A stretch of 58,889 bases of DNA from Gordonia otitidis NBRC 100426 (GCF_000248075.1 NZ_BAFB01000242.1:1-58889); one strand, 5' to 3'; positions 42,503 to 51,655 are shown, counted from the stretch's first letter. Numbers and translations: made by a program. The notes: a model not told the origin generated them from the letters alone.

Positions 42503-43504
42503 TCAGTACGCGGAGCCCGGGCCTGCGCTCTCGACACCGATACCGTGATGCCGCGCGGCGACGTCGGGGTGCGCGCGGGTCCTCGACTTCCAGGCGTTCT
42601 CGCCGTATGTCGAGTACAGCGGGTTGGCGGGATCGTCTGCGACGCCGCGCGCGAGCTGCGCGAGGTCCGGCGGCAACGCGAGTGTCGGGACCGTGGCGTC
42701 GAGTGCGGGGTTGAGGAAGTAGGGGATCGAGATCCTGTCGGTTCCCGGTGCAGGCGCAAGGACTCGGTGCCGTGTGGCCCGGAGGAATCCGCCCGTCGCC
42801 ACCTCGAGCAACTCGCCGATGTTCACGATGAACGCTCCGTCGAGCGGCGGGGCATCGATCCACTCGTCCGGTCCCGATTCCACCTGCAGCCCTGCGGAAC
42901 CGGGCTCGACGAGGAGGAGCGTCAGCACTCCCGAATCCTTGTGTGCACCAACACCTTGCGCGGTCGTGTCGGTGCCGGGGTAGCGCACGACCTTGATCAG
43001 GGTGGCAGGCGCCGCGGCAAACGCGTCGTCGAAGATGTCGCGCGCACCGGTGAGGGCATGCGCCCAGTGCCGCAACAGTCGCAGTCCGACCTCCGACAGC
43101 GCCGCGTCCCACTTCTCGAATGCGGGTCGCAGTTCGGGCAGCGCCGATGGCCACAGGTTCGGACCCTGCAGATTCCAATAGCCCTCGGCGTCGTCGATGA
43201 CCTCGCGTTCGGGTCCGATGTCGATCTGCTCTCGCCAGTCGATCTCGGAGTTGGTGAATTCGCCACCGAGTCGCGAGTAACCGCGGAACTGTGGACTCTT
43301 CAGCTGGCTTATCTCGTCCTTCGCAGCGGCCGGCAGTGCGAAGAACCGTCGTGCCAGGACCAGGATCTCGTCGATCTGTTGCTGCGGCACACCGTGTCCG
43401 ACGAGGTAGAAGAAGCCGACCCGGTGTGTCGCGTCGAGAAGTGCTGATTCGAACTCGACGGGATCGGAGGCTGCCGTCGAGAGGTCGATGATCGGAAGGC
43501 CCAT
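42503..43504 (-). CDS. Isopenicillin-N-synthase-family 2OG-Fe(II) oxygenase
   Basis: A 333-residue non-haem iron dioxygenase. The N-terminal DIOX_N part (GLPIIDLSTAA, GFFYLVGHGV) is followed by the double-stranded beta-helix core with the iron triad H-x-D in GAHKDSG and the distal His in ATRHRVL, and the 2-oxoglutarate Arg/Ser in DRISIPYF. Length and layout match bacterial members of unknown substrate. ATG 43504 lies 6 bases after GATAAT, suggesting a leaderless mRNA. It stands alone, so its pathway cannot be inferred. Confidence 0.9.
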   Translation of the reverse strand: MGLPIIDLSTAASDPVEFESALLDATHRVGFFYLVGHGVPQQQIDEILVLARRFFALPAAAKDEISQLKSPQFRGYSRLGGEFTNSEIDWREQIDIGPEREVIDDAEGYWNLQGPNLWPSALPELRPAFEKWDAALSEVGLRLLRHWAHALTGARDIFDDAFAAAPATLIKVVRYPGTDTTAQGVGAHKDSGVLTLLLVEPGSAGLQVESGPDEWIDAPPLDGAFIVNIGELLEVATGGFLRATRHRVLAPAPGTDRISIPYFLNPALDATVPTLALPPDLAQLARGVADDPANPLYSTYGENAWKSRTRAHPDVAARHHGIGVESAGPGSAY

Positions 43505-43510
43505 CACACC

Positions 43511-43516
43511 ATTATC
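43511..43516 (-). promoter_or_regulatory. -10 box of the 2OG-Fe(II) oxygenase
   Basis: On the minus strand GATAAT ends 6 bases before ATG 43504. Confidence 0.45.
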
Positions 43517-43542
43517 TACCTGGCACAATCGGACCCCGGAAG

Positions 43543-44016
43543 CTATCCCTTCGCGCTGTGTCCGCCGACCGCCGCCACCGCGGCAGAGTTGACGCGCGTG
43601 AGTGCACGATGTAGCTCCTCGAGATCGGTCACCTCGACGCCCAGTGCGTCGACGACCGAGCCCGGAATCGTCAGCGCCTTCTCCCGAAGGGCGCGCCCCG
43701 CCTCGGTGAGTGCGACGTCGACGTTGCGCTCATCGTCTCCACGTCGACACCGCACGATCAGCTCGGCGGTCTCGAGTCTTTTGAGCAGAGGAGAAAGTGT
43801 CGCGGAGTCGAGTTGCAGCGCGGCGCCGATGTCCTTGACCGCCATCGGCTCGGATTCCCAGAGCGCGAGCATCACCAGATACTGCGGATGGGTGAGCCCG
43901 AGGGGCTCGAGGAGTCTGCGATAGATACGGAGCACGGATCGATTGGCGACAGCCAACGCGAAACAGACCTGCCGCTCGAGGAGTAGCGGATTGATGTCTG
44001 TGTCCTGCGACGTCAC
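43543..44016 (-). CDS. MarR-family regulator, OhrR-like
   Basis: A 157-residue winged-helix protein. The N-terminal LLLERQVCFALAVANR (Cys 18) resembles the peroxide-sensing Cys region of OhrR, and LTHPQYLVMLALWE follows as in that group; only this one Cys is present, which would make it a one-Cys sensor. GTG 44016 is 6 bases from a CACACT hexamer. No ohr gene is adjacent, so the usual target is missing here. A palindrome at 44036-44055 is a likely operator. Confidence 0.85.
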   Translation of the reverse strand: MTSQDTDINPLLLERQVCFALAVANRSVLRIYRRLLEPLGLTHPQYLVMLALWESEPMAVKDIGAALQLDSATLSPLLKRLETAELIVRCRRGDDERNVDVALTEAGRALREKALTIPGSVVDALGVEVTDLEELHRALTRVNSAAVAAVGGHSAKG

Positions 44017-44035
44017 CCATCCAGTGTGTCATATT

Positions 44036-44055
44036 CAATCGTTCGCGATCGATTG
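44036..44055. promoter_or_regulatory. Palindrome upstream of the OhrR-like gene
   Basis: CAATCG (44036-44041) and CGATTG (44050-44055) are complementary around an 8-bp centre, 20-40 bp upstream of the regulator start; candidate autoregulatory site. Confidence 0.5.
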
Positions 44056-44069
44056 GTCGGTCGGCTGTC

Positions 44070-44810
44070 TCAGCCTGCGGCCGCGGCCCCACCGGGGTCG
44101 GGTTTCGACGGTTTACCGGCAACCAGGTCGGCGAGTTCGAGACCGTATCTGCCGAATCGGGCGTCGAAGTGCGCGGCCCGGTATTCGGCATGGTGCTGTT
44201 TGTCGCTCGAGTAGTGTCGGCGCGCCCAGCGCGATCCCGGCCGTGCGAGGCGAACAGCACCGATCCACGCGATGGGCGCGATGTAGGCGCCGATCACGGC
44301 GGTCGAGTACTTGCCTTTCGCCACGCAGATCAGCAACGCCCAGACGTGGACGACGAGGATCGCGAGCAATGCGACGTGTCCGAAGCCGATCCGCGTACCC
44401 CCCTCGTCGGAGGTGAGCGGAGTCAATCCCAGCGCGAGGAGTCCCAGCGCCGCAACCGTCAACGACACCACCTGTACCGAGAGTTGTCCCTCCGCGGACC
44501 AGTAGACGTCCTGCATGTGCAGGATCAGCGCGAACTCGTCGAGCACCAACGACGCCCCGATGCCGATCAGGATTGCCGCGATCTCACCCGCGGGTGACGA
44601 GCCGTCGGCCGCAACGGAGGTGACCGCCCCGATGATCAGCAGGATGATGCCGGGGACCGCGTGATGGATGTGCACCCCGCCGGAGACGTTGTTGCGAAAC
44701 GGGCCCTTGCCCGCGCGGATGAGTCGCGTGATCGTGCGGGTGATGACGAACGTCAGCAGGAACGCGACGAACAACAACGCAAGTGGCAGTCCCGCCGGAC
44801 CGTGGCTCAT
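44070..44810 (-). CDS. Integral membrane protein, conserved hypothetical
   Basis: A 246-residue protein with about six membrane helices and a cytoplasmic tail rich in His and Arg (RRHYSSDKQHHAEY). A HIHH motif in GGVHIHHAVPG near residue 50 and a DEFALILHMQDVYW segment are likely functional, perhaps metal-binding. It is the last of an overlapping gene set (small membrane protein, ndh, DMT transporter, CoA-binding protein, this gene); its start overlaps the CoA-binding stop by 4 bases. Function unknown. Confidence 0.85.
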   Translation of the reverse strand: MSHGPAGLPLALLFVAFLLTFVITRTITRLIRAGKGPFRNNVSGGVHIHHAVPGIILLIIGAVTSVAADGSSPAGEIAAILIGIGASLVLDEFALILHMQDVYWSAEGQLSVQVVSLTVAALGLLALGLTPLTSDEGGTRIGFGHVALLAILVVHVWALLICVAKGKYSTAVIGAYIAPIAWIGAVRLARPGSRWARRHYSSDKQHHAEYRAAHFDARFGRYGLELADLVAGKPSKPDPGGAAAAG

Positions 44811-45223
44811 CGCTTCGGGATGATCCCGGTGCGTCGTTGCTCGATCTTGAGGCAGCGATCCTCGACGTAGAGCAGGCCCGCATCCTCGGCGATCGCGCGG
44901 GCTTCCGGCGAGGTGATGCCCAACTGCAGCCAGAGTGCCCTGGCGCCCGCAGCGACGGCCTGGCGGGCGATCTCCGGGCAGTCGGCAGACGGACGGAAGA
45001 CGTCGACGAATCCGACCTGCTCGGGCACGTCGGCGATGCTCGGGTAGACGGTCTCGTCGACGATGGTCGTCGCGGTCGGGTTGACGGGAATGATGCGCCA
45101 GCCCAACGCCTTCATGATGGCCGGGACCTCATTCGAGGGCTTCGCGGGGTTCGCGCTCGCGCCGACCACCGTGATCGTGTCGAAGGTACTCAGAATCTCG
45201 GCGGCCACATCGTCAGTGCTCAT
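44807..45223 (-). CDS. CoA-binding (YccU-type) domain protein
   Basis: A 138-residue single-domain Rossmann protein with TITVVGASANPAKPSNEVP (residues 17-35), IIPVNPTATTIVDE and the C-terminal DRCLKIEQRR. It matches the CoA-binding domain of succinyl-CoA synthetase found as stand-alone proteins such as YccU; a role in CoA or nucleotide binding is inferred. ATG 45223 overlaps the DMT gene stop by 4 bases, and its stop overlaps the next start by 4, so it is a middle gene of the ndh set. Confidence 0.93.
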   Translation of the reverse strand: MSTDDVAAEILSTFDTITVVGASANPAKPSNEVPAIMKALGWRIIPVNPTATTIVDETVYPSIADVPEQVGFVDVFRPSADCPEIARQAVAAGARALWLQLGITSPEARAIAEDAGLLYVEDRCLKIEQRRTGIIPKR

Positions 45224-46131
45224 GCCGGTCCAGTGTAGGGATGCCCGGTGTGCGGGGTTTGCCCGTCGGCGGCATTCGCGTTGCCCGCGTCGTTGGTCAG
45301 CCACGCCACGAGCGACGCTCCGACGATCGCGCACACGAAGCCGACGACGGCGAGCCACTGCAGTCCGTCGACCGCTCTGTCGCCGAGGAACACCACACCC
45401 ACGATGGCGGGCAGTCCGGTCTCGCCGACGACGAGCACCGCCGTCACCGCGTTGACCGGGCCGAGTTGTAGCGCGAGGGTCTGCACATAGAACGCGATCG
45501 CACCGGCGATCGCGATGGTCCAGGCCGCGGGGTCAGTCAGCAACGTGACGAGGTCGAACGGGCTGACGCCGTCGAGCACACGCACTGCGACGGCGAGCGC
45601 CCCGTACATGATGCCTGCGAGGGCGCCACCGAAGATGGCTCCGCGGGTGCCGAGCGCGCGCATGACGGCGACCCCGAGAACCGCCACCGCCGTCGTGATG
45701 AGGAAGAGCGCCCAGTGAAATCCCCTGTCCGCGTTCGTTGTCGCCTGTTTGGACGCCGACGCCCCGAGCACGCAGAGCGCGAACATCACCAGCAGCATCG
45801 CTGCCCAGTCCCGCGCGCGCAGCGACGTGTGCAGCATGACGGTGCCCAGGAGGGCTGTCACGATGAGGTTGCCCGCGACGATCGACTGCGCGAGGAACAA
45901 CGGCAGGAATCGCGCAGCCACTGCGCCTCCGATGAAACCGAGCATGACGGTGAGCGTGCCGAGCAGGAACGTCGGATTGGCGAAGGCCGCGAGCGCACCG
46001 CCCGCTGATCCGCTGTTGCCGGATGCTCGGGCAGCGTCCTGTGCACCCATGGCGCGCAGCACGGTCGAGAGCCCGTATGCCACCGCGGCGAGACAGGCCG
46101 CGACGATACCGATGACGAACATGTCACTCAT
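45220..46131 (-). CDS. DMT/EamA-like membrane transporter
   Basis: A 303-residue protein with nine to ten membrane helices in two halves, typical of the drug/metabolite transporter group; the second half has LQLGPVNAVTAVLVVGETGLPAIVG (split: LQLGPVNAVTAVL, GETGLPAIVG). No soluble domain. I start it at ATG 46131, which overlaps the ndh stop by 8 bases; the open frame upstream runs through ndh and is not used. Substrate unknown. Overlaps on both sides imply co-translation. Confidence 0.85.
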   Translation of the reverse strand: MSDMFVIGIVAACLAAVAYGLSTVLRAMGAQDAARASGNSGSAGGALAAFANPTFLLGTLTVMLGFIGGAVAARFLPLFLAQSIVAGNLIVTALLGTVMLHTSLRARDWAAMLLVMFALCVLGASASKQATTNADRGFHWALFLITTAVAVLGVAVMRALGTRGAIFGGALAGIMYGALAVAVRVLDGVSPFDLVTLLTDPAAWTIAIAGAIAFYVQTLALQLGPVNAVTAVLVVGETGLPAIVGVVFLGDRAVDGLQWLAVVGFVCAIVGASLVAWLTNDAGNANAADGQTPHTGHPYTGPA

Positions 46132-47434
46132 CGGGGTAGGGCTGGTGCGCTCTCCTCGGATCGCCGTAGGTGATGGCCCGCTCGCCACGCGTACCGGTGA
46201 TCAGTGTGGCCGACCATGTCACCACAGCTCCCATACGATTGCGCACACCGGCGAGGAACGCCACGTGGATCACTCCCCACGCGAGCCAGCCGAGGGTTCC
46301 CGACAGTTCCAGTCGTCCGCTCTGCACGATCGCATTCCGCCGCGCGATGTAGGCGGCGTTGCCGAGATCGTGGTACTTGAACGGCTTGCGTTCCGTTTGT
46401 CCTGCAACGAGATCTGCGATCACCGCCCCGACGTGGCGGCCACCCTGCATCGCCACCTCTGCGACGCCGGGCAGGTCGCGCAGCGACGAGGTGTCGCCAG
46501 CGATGAACACCTCGGGATGTCCTTCCACCGAGAGGTCGTCGCGGACGGGGATACGACCGCCGTGGTCCTGCTGCACGCCGAGCGCCTTGGCGAGCGTTCG
46601 AGCGAATGGAACGGCCTCGACACCTGCGGTCCACAGGGTCGTGCGCGCCTCGTAGGTGGTGAGCTCCCCCGACTTCTTGTCCTTGGTCTGCACGGTGTCC
46701 TCACCGACGTCGACGACGTGGACGCCGAGATGTGTCTCGACGCCGATCTTGTCGAGAGTGCGCTGCGCGCGACGCGACAGTGACGGACTGAACGAGGGCA
46801 GCACCCTGTCGGAACCGTGGAACAACAGCACCCGTGCTTCGGTCGGGTCGATCGAGTCGAACTCACGGCCGAGCGCCAGGGTCGCCAGTTCGCGTATCTG
46901 CCCGGCGATTTCGACGCCGGTCGGACCCGCACCGGCCACAGCGAAGGTGAGCCAGCCCCGGCGATCCTCCGGGTCGTCGAGCGCTTCCGCTATCTCGAAG
47001 GCCCCCAATACCTGTCGCCGAATCGCGAGTGCGTCGTCGAGGGTCTTCATCCCGATCGCGTTCTCGATGGCGTCGTCGCACCCGTGGTAGGCCGTACGCA
47101 TCCCGGTCCCTACGACGAGATAGTCGTAGTCGAGGCGGATCGGGTTGCCGTCGGCTCCGAGCACGGTGAGAACCTTTGCCGAGACGTCGATGTCGTCGGC
47201 CTCGCCGAGCAGAACGTTGACGTTGCGCTGGCGCCGCAGGAGGTGACGCACGGGGCTGGTGATGGCACCTTCGGACAGCACGCCGGTCGCGCACTGGTAG
47301 AGCAGCGGTTGGAAAAGGTGACTTGTACCGCGGTCGACGACGGTCACCTGGACGGGTTCCTTCTTGAGCCGACGCGCCGCGTGAACCCCCGCGAACCCCG
47401 CACCGACGATCACCACACGGGGCTTGGTCGCCAT
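46124..47434 (-). CDS. ndh: Type II NADH dehydrogenase
   Basis: A 436-residue single-subunit NADH:quinone oxidoreductase. It has the FAD motif VVIVGAGFAGVHAARRL (residues 7-23), the NADH motif AVAGAGPTGVEIAGQI (about 166-181), FIAGDTSS, AMQGGRHVG and a C-terminal amphipathic/membrane-anchoring stretch GTLGWLAWGVIHVAFL. It feeds electrons from NADH to menaquinone without pumping protons. It starts one base after the stop of a small membrane protein and overlaps the DMT transporter gene. Confidence 0.96.
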   Translation of the reverse strand: MATKPRVVIVGAGFAGVHAARRLKKEPVQVTVVDRGTSHLFQPLLYQCATGVLSEGAITSPVRHLLRRQRNVNVLLGEADDIDVSAKVLTVLGADGNPIRLDYDYLVVGTGMRTAYHGCDDAIENAIGMKTLDDALAIRRQVLGAFEIAEALDDPEDRRGWLTFAVAGAGPTGVEIAGQIRELATLALGREFDSIDPTEARVLLFHGSDRVLPSFSPSLSRRAQRTLDKIGVETHLGVHVVDVGEDTVQTKDKKSGELTTYEARTTLWTAGVEAVPFARTLAKALGVQQDHGGRIPVRDDLSVEGHPEVFIAGDTSSLRDLPGVAEVAMQGGRHVGAVIADLVAGQTERKPFKYHDLGNAAYIARRNAIVQSGRLELSGTLGWLAWGVIHVAFLAGVRNRMGAVVTWSATLITGTRGERAITYGDPRRAHQPYPDE

Positions 47435-47435
47435 C

Positions 47436-47741
47436 TCAGTTCTCCGATGTCCGGGAGGTGACAGCGTAGGTCGCGGCGCCGAACGCGCCGGTCACCGCGA
47501 AGACCGACCGCCAGGCCCCGATCTTCTTGGCCAGCGGGTGCGAGAGGCCGAACGCGGCGAGATACCCCGCCAGCAGGCCCGCCGCGGGACCAGGGCCCCT
47601 ACGAAGCCACTGCTGCGTGCACCACGCGCCCGCGAGGCCGAGCACGACCCCGCCGAGTGGACGCTGTCCGGTGTAGCGAGCAGTGGCATACCCGCCGATC
47701 AAACCGACACTTGCGACACCGACCGTGGGATCCACACGCAT
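47436..47741 (-). CDS. Small membrane protein upstream of ndh
   Basis: A 101-residue hydrophobic protein with three predicted membrane helices rich in Gly and Ala. ATG 47741 is chosen because hydrophobic sequence begins there and the open frame upstream is Arg-rich. It ends one base before the ndh start, so it is probably the first gene of the ndh transcript. No recognised function. Confidence 0.75.
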   Translation of the reverse strand: MRVDPTVGVASVGLIGGYATARYTGQRPLGGVVLGLAGAWCTQQWLRRGPGPAAGLLAGYLAAFGLSHPLAKKIGAWRSVFAVTGAFGAATYAVTSRTSEN

Positions 47742-47810
47742 GCCGGTCAGCGTACCAATCGACGACGTGCAACGTGTGCGGCCGAAACGCCGCCCATCAC
47801 GATTTGCTGC

Positions 47811-47816
47811 CACACT
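47811..47816 (+). promoter_or_regulatory. -10-like box of the receiver/TrxR-like fusion
   Basis: CACACT ends 7 bases before ATG 47824. The same hexamer precedes the OhrR-like gene at the equivalent position. Confidence 0.35.
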
Positions 47817-47823
47817 GGATTGC

Positions 47824-49530
47824 ATGGGTGATCAACCCGCAATCGTCCTCGTGTCATCCGGCCACACCGACCAGTTACGTGGCGAGTTCGGCCGCTACCT
47901 CCGCGACTACCGCGTCGAGTGCGCAGAGTCGGCGGTCGGTGCGATCGTGCTGCTCGGAAGCCTGGTCGGCGACGGCGTTCCGATCGCGCAGATCGTCGTC
48001 GAGTCCGAGTTGCCGGACATGTCGGTGTTGGAAGCGCTCGGCACGTTCCGCAGCATCGTCCCGACGGCAAAACGAGTCGTGGTCATCTCGTGGGAGAACT
48101 TCGGTGCGCACTCCGCGAGCCTGCGACCGGCACTGCAGAAGGGCAAATTCGACACATTTCTACTCATGCCACGCGGTGCGCGCGACGAGGAGTTCCACTA
48201 CGCGATCACCGAGATGCTCTCGGATTGGGGCGCGACGGTCGCGACGCCCGTCGTCGACTCGATCCGGATCATCACCGACTCGCCGTCGGCGCTGACGCTC
48301 GGTATCCGGGATCTTCTCGACCGAATGGGCATGCCCAACCGCATGTACTCGCCGGACAGCCCGGAGGGGCGAGCGGCGATCGCGCTGTACGACTCCCACG
48401 ATGAGCCGACGCCGTTCCCGCTCGTCCACTCGATGGCGCCGAAGCTCCATGATCGTGTCATCGCTCCGGCCGGTGTGCGCGACGTCTCGGGCTTGATCTT
48501 CGGTCGGCCGTCGGATGTCGACGAGGACGAGATCGTCGACCTCGCGATCGTCGGAGCCGGACCCGCGGGTCTGGCCGCCGCCGTGTACGGCGCATCGGAA
48601 GGCCTGTCGACGGTGGTGGTGGAGTCGGATGTCGTTGGCGGACAGGCTGGTACGAGCTCGATGATCCGGAACTACCTCGGCTTTCCACGCGGGATCTCCG
48701 GTATGCGACTGGCGCAGCGCGCACGTACGCAGGCGGTCCGGTTCGGGGCGCGGTTCTACTCCGGGTGGCCGGTCGAGAAGCTCGAACTCGGCATCGACGA
48801 TGCCCCGCACCGGATCCGCACGGAGGGTGGCGACGTGCTGGCCAGGAGCGTCCTGGTCGCAAGCGGTGTCGCCTATCGACGACTCGGGGTCGAGTCGTTG
48901 GAGCAACTGGTCGGCGCGGGCGTGAACTACGGTGCTGCGCTGTCGGCAGCTCGGGAGATGGACGGACGCGACATCTTCGTCGTCGGTGGCGGCAACTCGG
49001 CTGGACAAGCTGCGATTCACCTCGCACGCTACGCACGCTCGGTCACGATCATCGTGCGTCGCGCGAACCTCTCAGAGACGATGTCGCAGTACCTGATCGG
49101 CGAGATCGCCTACCATCCACGCATCAGCGTGCGCGGTACCACCGAAGTCGCCGACGGTGGTGGTGACGGACAACTCGAATGGCTCGAGTTGTGCGACACC
49201 GTTTCTCACGCAACAGAGCGAGTCAGCGCAGGTGGGCTCTTCCTGCTCATCGGGGCTGAGCCGCATTGCGAGTGGCTGCCCGACGCCGTGGCACGCGACG
49301 AGCGCGGATTCGTATTGACCGGTCGTGACGTGCCCAGGGACCGGTGGCACGGTGAGCTGCCGCCCGCGAACCTCGCGACCAGCGCGCCAGGGGTTTTCGC
49401 CGCGGGTGACATCCGAGCGCAGTCGATGAAGCGCGTCGCCGCGGCCAGCGGGGAAGGCGCGAGTGCTGTCCCGATGGTGCACGCATGGCTCGCAGCGAAG
49501 AGGACGCCCGCAGCCGGCCCCGGCGACTAA
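47824..49530 (+). CDS. Receiver-like domain fused to thioredoxin-reductase-like flavoprotein
   Basis: A 568-residue fusion. Residues 1-130 have the pattern of a response-regulator receiver, but the phospho-acceptor region reads [15 protein letters not shown], with Glu where Asp is normally found. Residues 240-560 are a thioredoxin-reductase fold: FAD motif [39 protein letters not shown] motif [13 protein letters not shown] and the FAD-contact FAAGDIR. The redox CxxC of thioredoxin reductase is absent, so it is not a thioredoxin reductase proper. ATG 47824 is leaderless-like. Its stop overlaps the convergent hydrolase gene by 4 bases. Electron acceptor unknown. Confidence 0.85.
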   Translation: MGDQPAIVLVSSGHTDQLRGEFGRYLRDYRVECAESAVGAIVLLGSLVGDGVPIAQIVVESELPDMSVLEALGTFRSIVPTAKRVVVISWENFGAHSASLRPALQKGKFDTFLLMPRGARDEEFHYAITEMLSDWGATVATPVVDSIRIITDSPSALTLGIRDLLDRMGMPNRMYSPDSPEGRAAIALYDSHDEPTPFPLVHSMAPKLHDRVIAPAGVRDVSGLIFGRPSDVDEDEIVDLAIVGAGPAGLAAAVYGASEGLSTVVVESDVVGGQAGTSSMIRNYLGFPRGISGMRLAQRARTQAVRFGARFYSGWPVEKLELGIDDAPHRIRTEGGDVLARSVLVASGVAYRRLGVESLEQLVGAGVNYGAALSAAREMDGRDIFVVGGGNSAGQAAIHLARYARSVTIIVRRANLSETMSQYLIGEIAYHPRISVRGTTEVADGGGDGQLEWLELCDTVSHATERVSAGGLFLLIGAEPHCEWLPDAVARDERGFVLTGRDVPRDRWHGELPPANLATSAPGVFAAGDIRAQSMKRVAAASGEGASAVPMVHAWLAAKRTPAAGPGD

Positions 49531-50606
49531 ACCGATCGTTGGTTGCTGTCGTCCAGGTCGTCCAGGAACTCCGCGACACGTGGCCAGGTCTGCGTGGCTG
49601 CGGCGTCGCCCGCGATCAGACCGAGGTGACTCGCCTCCACGGTCATGAAGTGGACATCGGCGGAGCCACTGAGCAATTCGACGCCGTGGTGCGTCGACTG
49701 CCAGCTCGCGATCGCGTCGCGATGACTACCGAAGAGCTGAACGGGTTTCGCGATCGTCGTGATGTCGACGATGCGGCCGTCGAAATCAACCGCACCCGAA
49801 GCCAATTCGTCGCGGTAGACGAAGTTGCGCCACATCTGCATCGACACCTTGCCCGCGTATCCGGGCATGGAGTTCTGGAAGCGATCGATGACCTGCATGC
49901 GGGCGAGCGCTTCGGTGTCGTCGGCGTTGCGCATGATGTACGCGGGTTTCTTGAGCTCGCGGTCGGCGGCCAACGCACGGTAGGCGACGCGCACCAAAGG
50001 TGCCGGGATACCGCCCATCACCGACAGCGCAGCCGTGACCGGTACCCCGCCGACAGGTTTCATGACCTGCTTGACGAGGGGGTAGGGCGTCACGGCGTCG
50101 TAGTCGAGGGGCGTGCCGATTGCGGTGATCGAGCGTATCGGGAGTTCCGGGTGCGCAGCCGCCATCAGCAACGAGACCGTGCCGCCGAGACTCCACGCCG
50201 CGATGTCCGCCTGCGAGTGGGCGTAATCGACGAGCACACGGTCGAGAGCCTGCGGGACGATGTCGTCGAAGTAGGTCTCGAAGCCGACGTGCCTGTGTTG
50301 CTGACCCACGTCGCCGAAATCGACGACGTACGGAACACGTCCGATCGAGAGCAGGTACTCGACGGCCGACTGTCCCGGTCCGAGGTCGTAGCAGCGTGCG
50401 GGCACCGCCAGTGGCGGGACGAGCAAGATCGGGGGCTTTCCCGAGGCGCGCGCGGCCTGCAGCTGTTCGTGCGACCCGTAGCGGCGCAGCGTGCGCTGCG
50501 GGTCGTCAAAGAGGACGACGTGTGGTGTCTGGACGTCGGGCGCGACCTGATGCCCGGCCAACAGGCGCGCCAGTGTCTGCACCCGCTTCCACCGCGACGC
50601 GGCCAT
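49527..50606 (-). CDS. Alpha/beta hydrolase, PHA-synthase (PhaC)-like
   Basis: A 359-residue protein. [29 protein letters not shown] (split: [25 protein letters not shown]) is the PhaC-type N-terminal region, and the elbow is [11 protein letters not shown], with Ser rather than the Cys of true polyhydroxyalkanoate synthases. A C-terminal [18 protein letters not shown] holds the expected catalytic His. It may be a lipase/esterase or thioesterase; polymer synthesis is unlikely with a Ser nucleophile. AAGGAG lies 5 bases before ATG 50606. Confidence 0.85.
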   Translation of the reverse strand: MAASRWKRVQTLARLLAGHQVAPDVQTPHVVLFDDPQRTLRRYGSHEQLQAARASGKPPILLVPPLAVPARCYDLGPGQSAVEYLLSIGRVPYVVDFGDVGQQHRHVGFETYFDDIVPQALDRVLVDYAHSQADIAAWSLGGTVSLLMAAAHPELPIRSITAIGTPLDYDAVTPYPLVKQVMKPVGGVPVTAALSVMGGIPAPLVRVAYRALAADRELKKPAYIMRNADDTEALARMQVIDRFQNSMPGYAGKVSMQMWRNFVYRDELASGAVDFDGRIVDITTIAKPVQLFGSHRDAIASWQSTHHGVELLSGSADVHFMTVEASHLGLIAGDAAATQTWPRVAEFLDDLDDSNQRSV

Positions 50607-50662
50607 CTGCTCTCCTTCGTTCCGATGATCGAAGAGCAATCTACGTGACGGCGCTGACGGCA

Positions 50663-50668
50663 TACTCG
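50663..50668 (+). promoter_or_regulatory. -10-like box of the ribokinase gene
   Basis: TACTCG ends 5 bases before GTG 50674, without a Shine-Dalgarno sequence. Confidence 0.35.
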
Positions 50669-50673
50669 TCGGT

Positions 50674-51531
50674 GTGGAGGCAACAGAATCAGGCGTCGTG
50701 GCCGTCGTGGGAACGTTGAATCTCGACCTGGTGGTCACGCTCGCCCGCAGACCGGCCGTTGGTGAGACCGTACTCGGGCGAACACTCACCGAACGACCGG
50801 GCGGCAAGGGCGCCAACCAGGCGCGCGCGGCTGCCGCGGTGTGCACCACCGCACTCGTCGGCGCCACGGGCACCGACGCCGCAGGCGACCGGATGGTCTC
50901 CGACCTCGCCGCTGCGGGTGTCGACGTGACGTATGTACGCAGGGCGTCTGATACCAGCGGACATGCCGTGATCGAGGTTGACGACAGTGGCGACAACAGC
51001 ATCATCGTGATCTCCGGGGCCAACGGCCGGCTGACCGCCGACGACGTCGTATCGGCACTCGATGCCCTCCGGCCGACTGTTGTGATGACCCAGCTCGAAT
51101 CGCCCCGGGAGGTCACCGAAGCGACTGCGAAGTGGTGCCACGCCAATGGGATTCGGTTCCTACTCAATCCCAGCCCCACAGCGCACCTCGGCCCGTCGAT
51201 CCTCTCCGGCGCCGACCCGCTGATCGTCAATCAGATCGAGGCGGCGTACTACGCCGAGGCGTCGGAGGACGCCGAACCCACGGAGCTGGCGCGAGCGCTG
51301 TTGAGCATGAGTCGATCCGCGATCATCACGCGCGGTGGCGACGACGTGGTCGTGGCCACTCGTGAGTCGATCGACATCCTTGACGTGCCGAAGGTCGACG
51401 TGGTGGACACGACCGGCGCAGGCGACGTCTTCGCGGGGACTCTCGCCGCCCATCTCGCCGGTGGGACAACACTTCTCGACGCCGCCCGGTTAGCGACCAG
51501 GGCGTCGGCCGATCACGTCGCCGCGAAGTGA
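50674..51531 (+). CDS. PfkB-family sugar kinase, ribokinase-like
   Basis: A 285-residue kinase of the ribokinase family. The N-terminal signature GTLNLDLVV, RPGGKGANQARAAA and the C-terminal anion-hole/catalytic motif DTTGAGDVFAGTLAAHLA are all present. It probably phosphorylates ribose or another pentose. GTG 50674 is used. No transporter or LacI regulator of a sugar operon is adjacent; the gene is solitary and divergent from the hydrolase. Confidence 0.93.
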   Translation: MEATESGVVAVVGTLNLDLVVTLARRPAVGETVLGRTLTERPGGKGANQARAAAAVCTTALVGATGTDAAGDRMVSDLAAAGVDVTYVRRASDTSGHAVIEVDDSGDNSIIVISGANGRLTADDVVSALDALRPTVVMTQLESPREVTEATAKWCHANGIRFLLNPSPTAHLGPSILSGADPLIVNQIEAAYYAEASEDAEPTELARALLSMSRSAIITRGGDDVVVATRESIDILDVPKVDVVDTTGAGDVFAGTLAAHLAGGTTLLDAARLATRASADHVAAK

Positions 51532-51623
51532 TGGGGTGTGGTCGAGTGCGGGGCGCACGAAGACCGTGACAGATAGTGCGTACGGTCGTCGGGATCGGGT
51601 TACTCGTTTTGGCTGCGAACGTC

Positions 51624-51655
51624 GTTGTCCACAAGGCGGATCGGTGTTGTCCACA
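51624..51655 (+). promoter_or_regulatory. Two DnaA-box-like repeats upstream of the DUF222/HNH gene
   Basis: GTTGTCCACA occurs at 51624-51633 and 51646-51655, start to start 22 bp, in the same orientation. TTGTCCACA is the DnaA box form of GC-rich actinobacteria. They lie 64-95 bp upstream of the HNH start and about 50-85 bp upstream of its -10 box. Their role (control by DnaA or only chance) is open. Confidence 0.55.

Noticed and set aside
49527..50606. A true polyhydroxyalkanoate synthase
   Set aside because: The nucleophile elbow has Ser (AAWSLGG) instead of the Cys needed for polymerisation, and no phasin or PhaA/PhaB genes are nearby.
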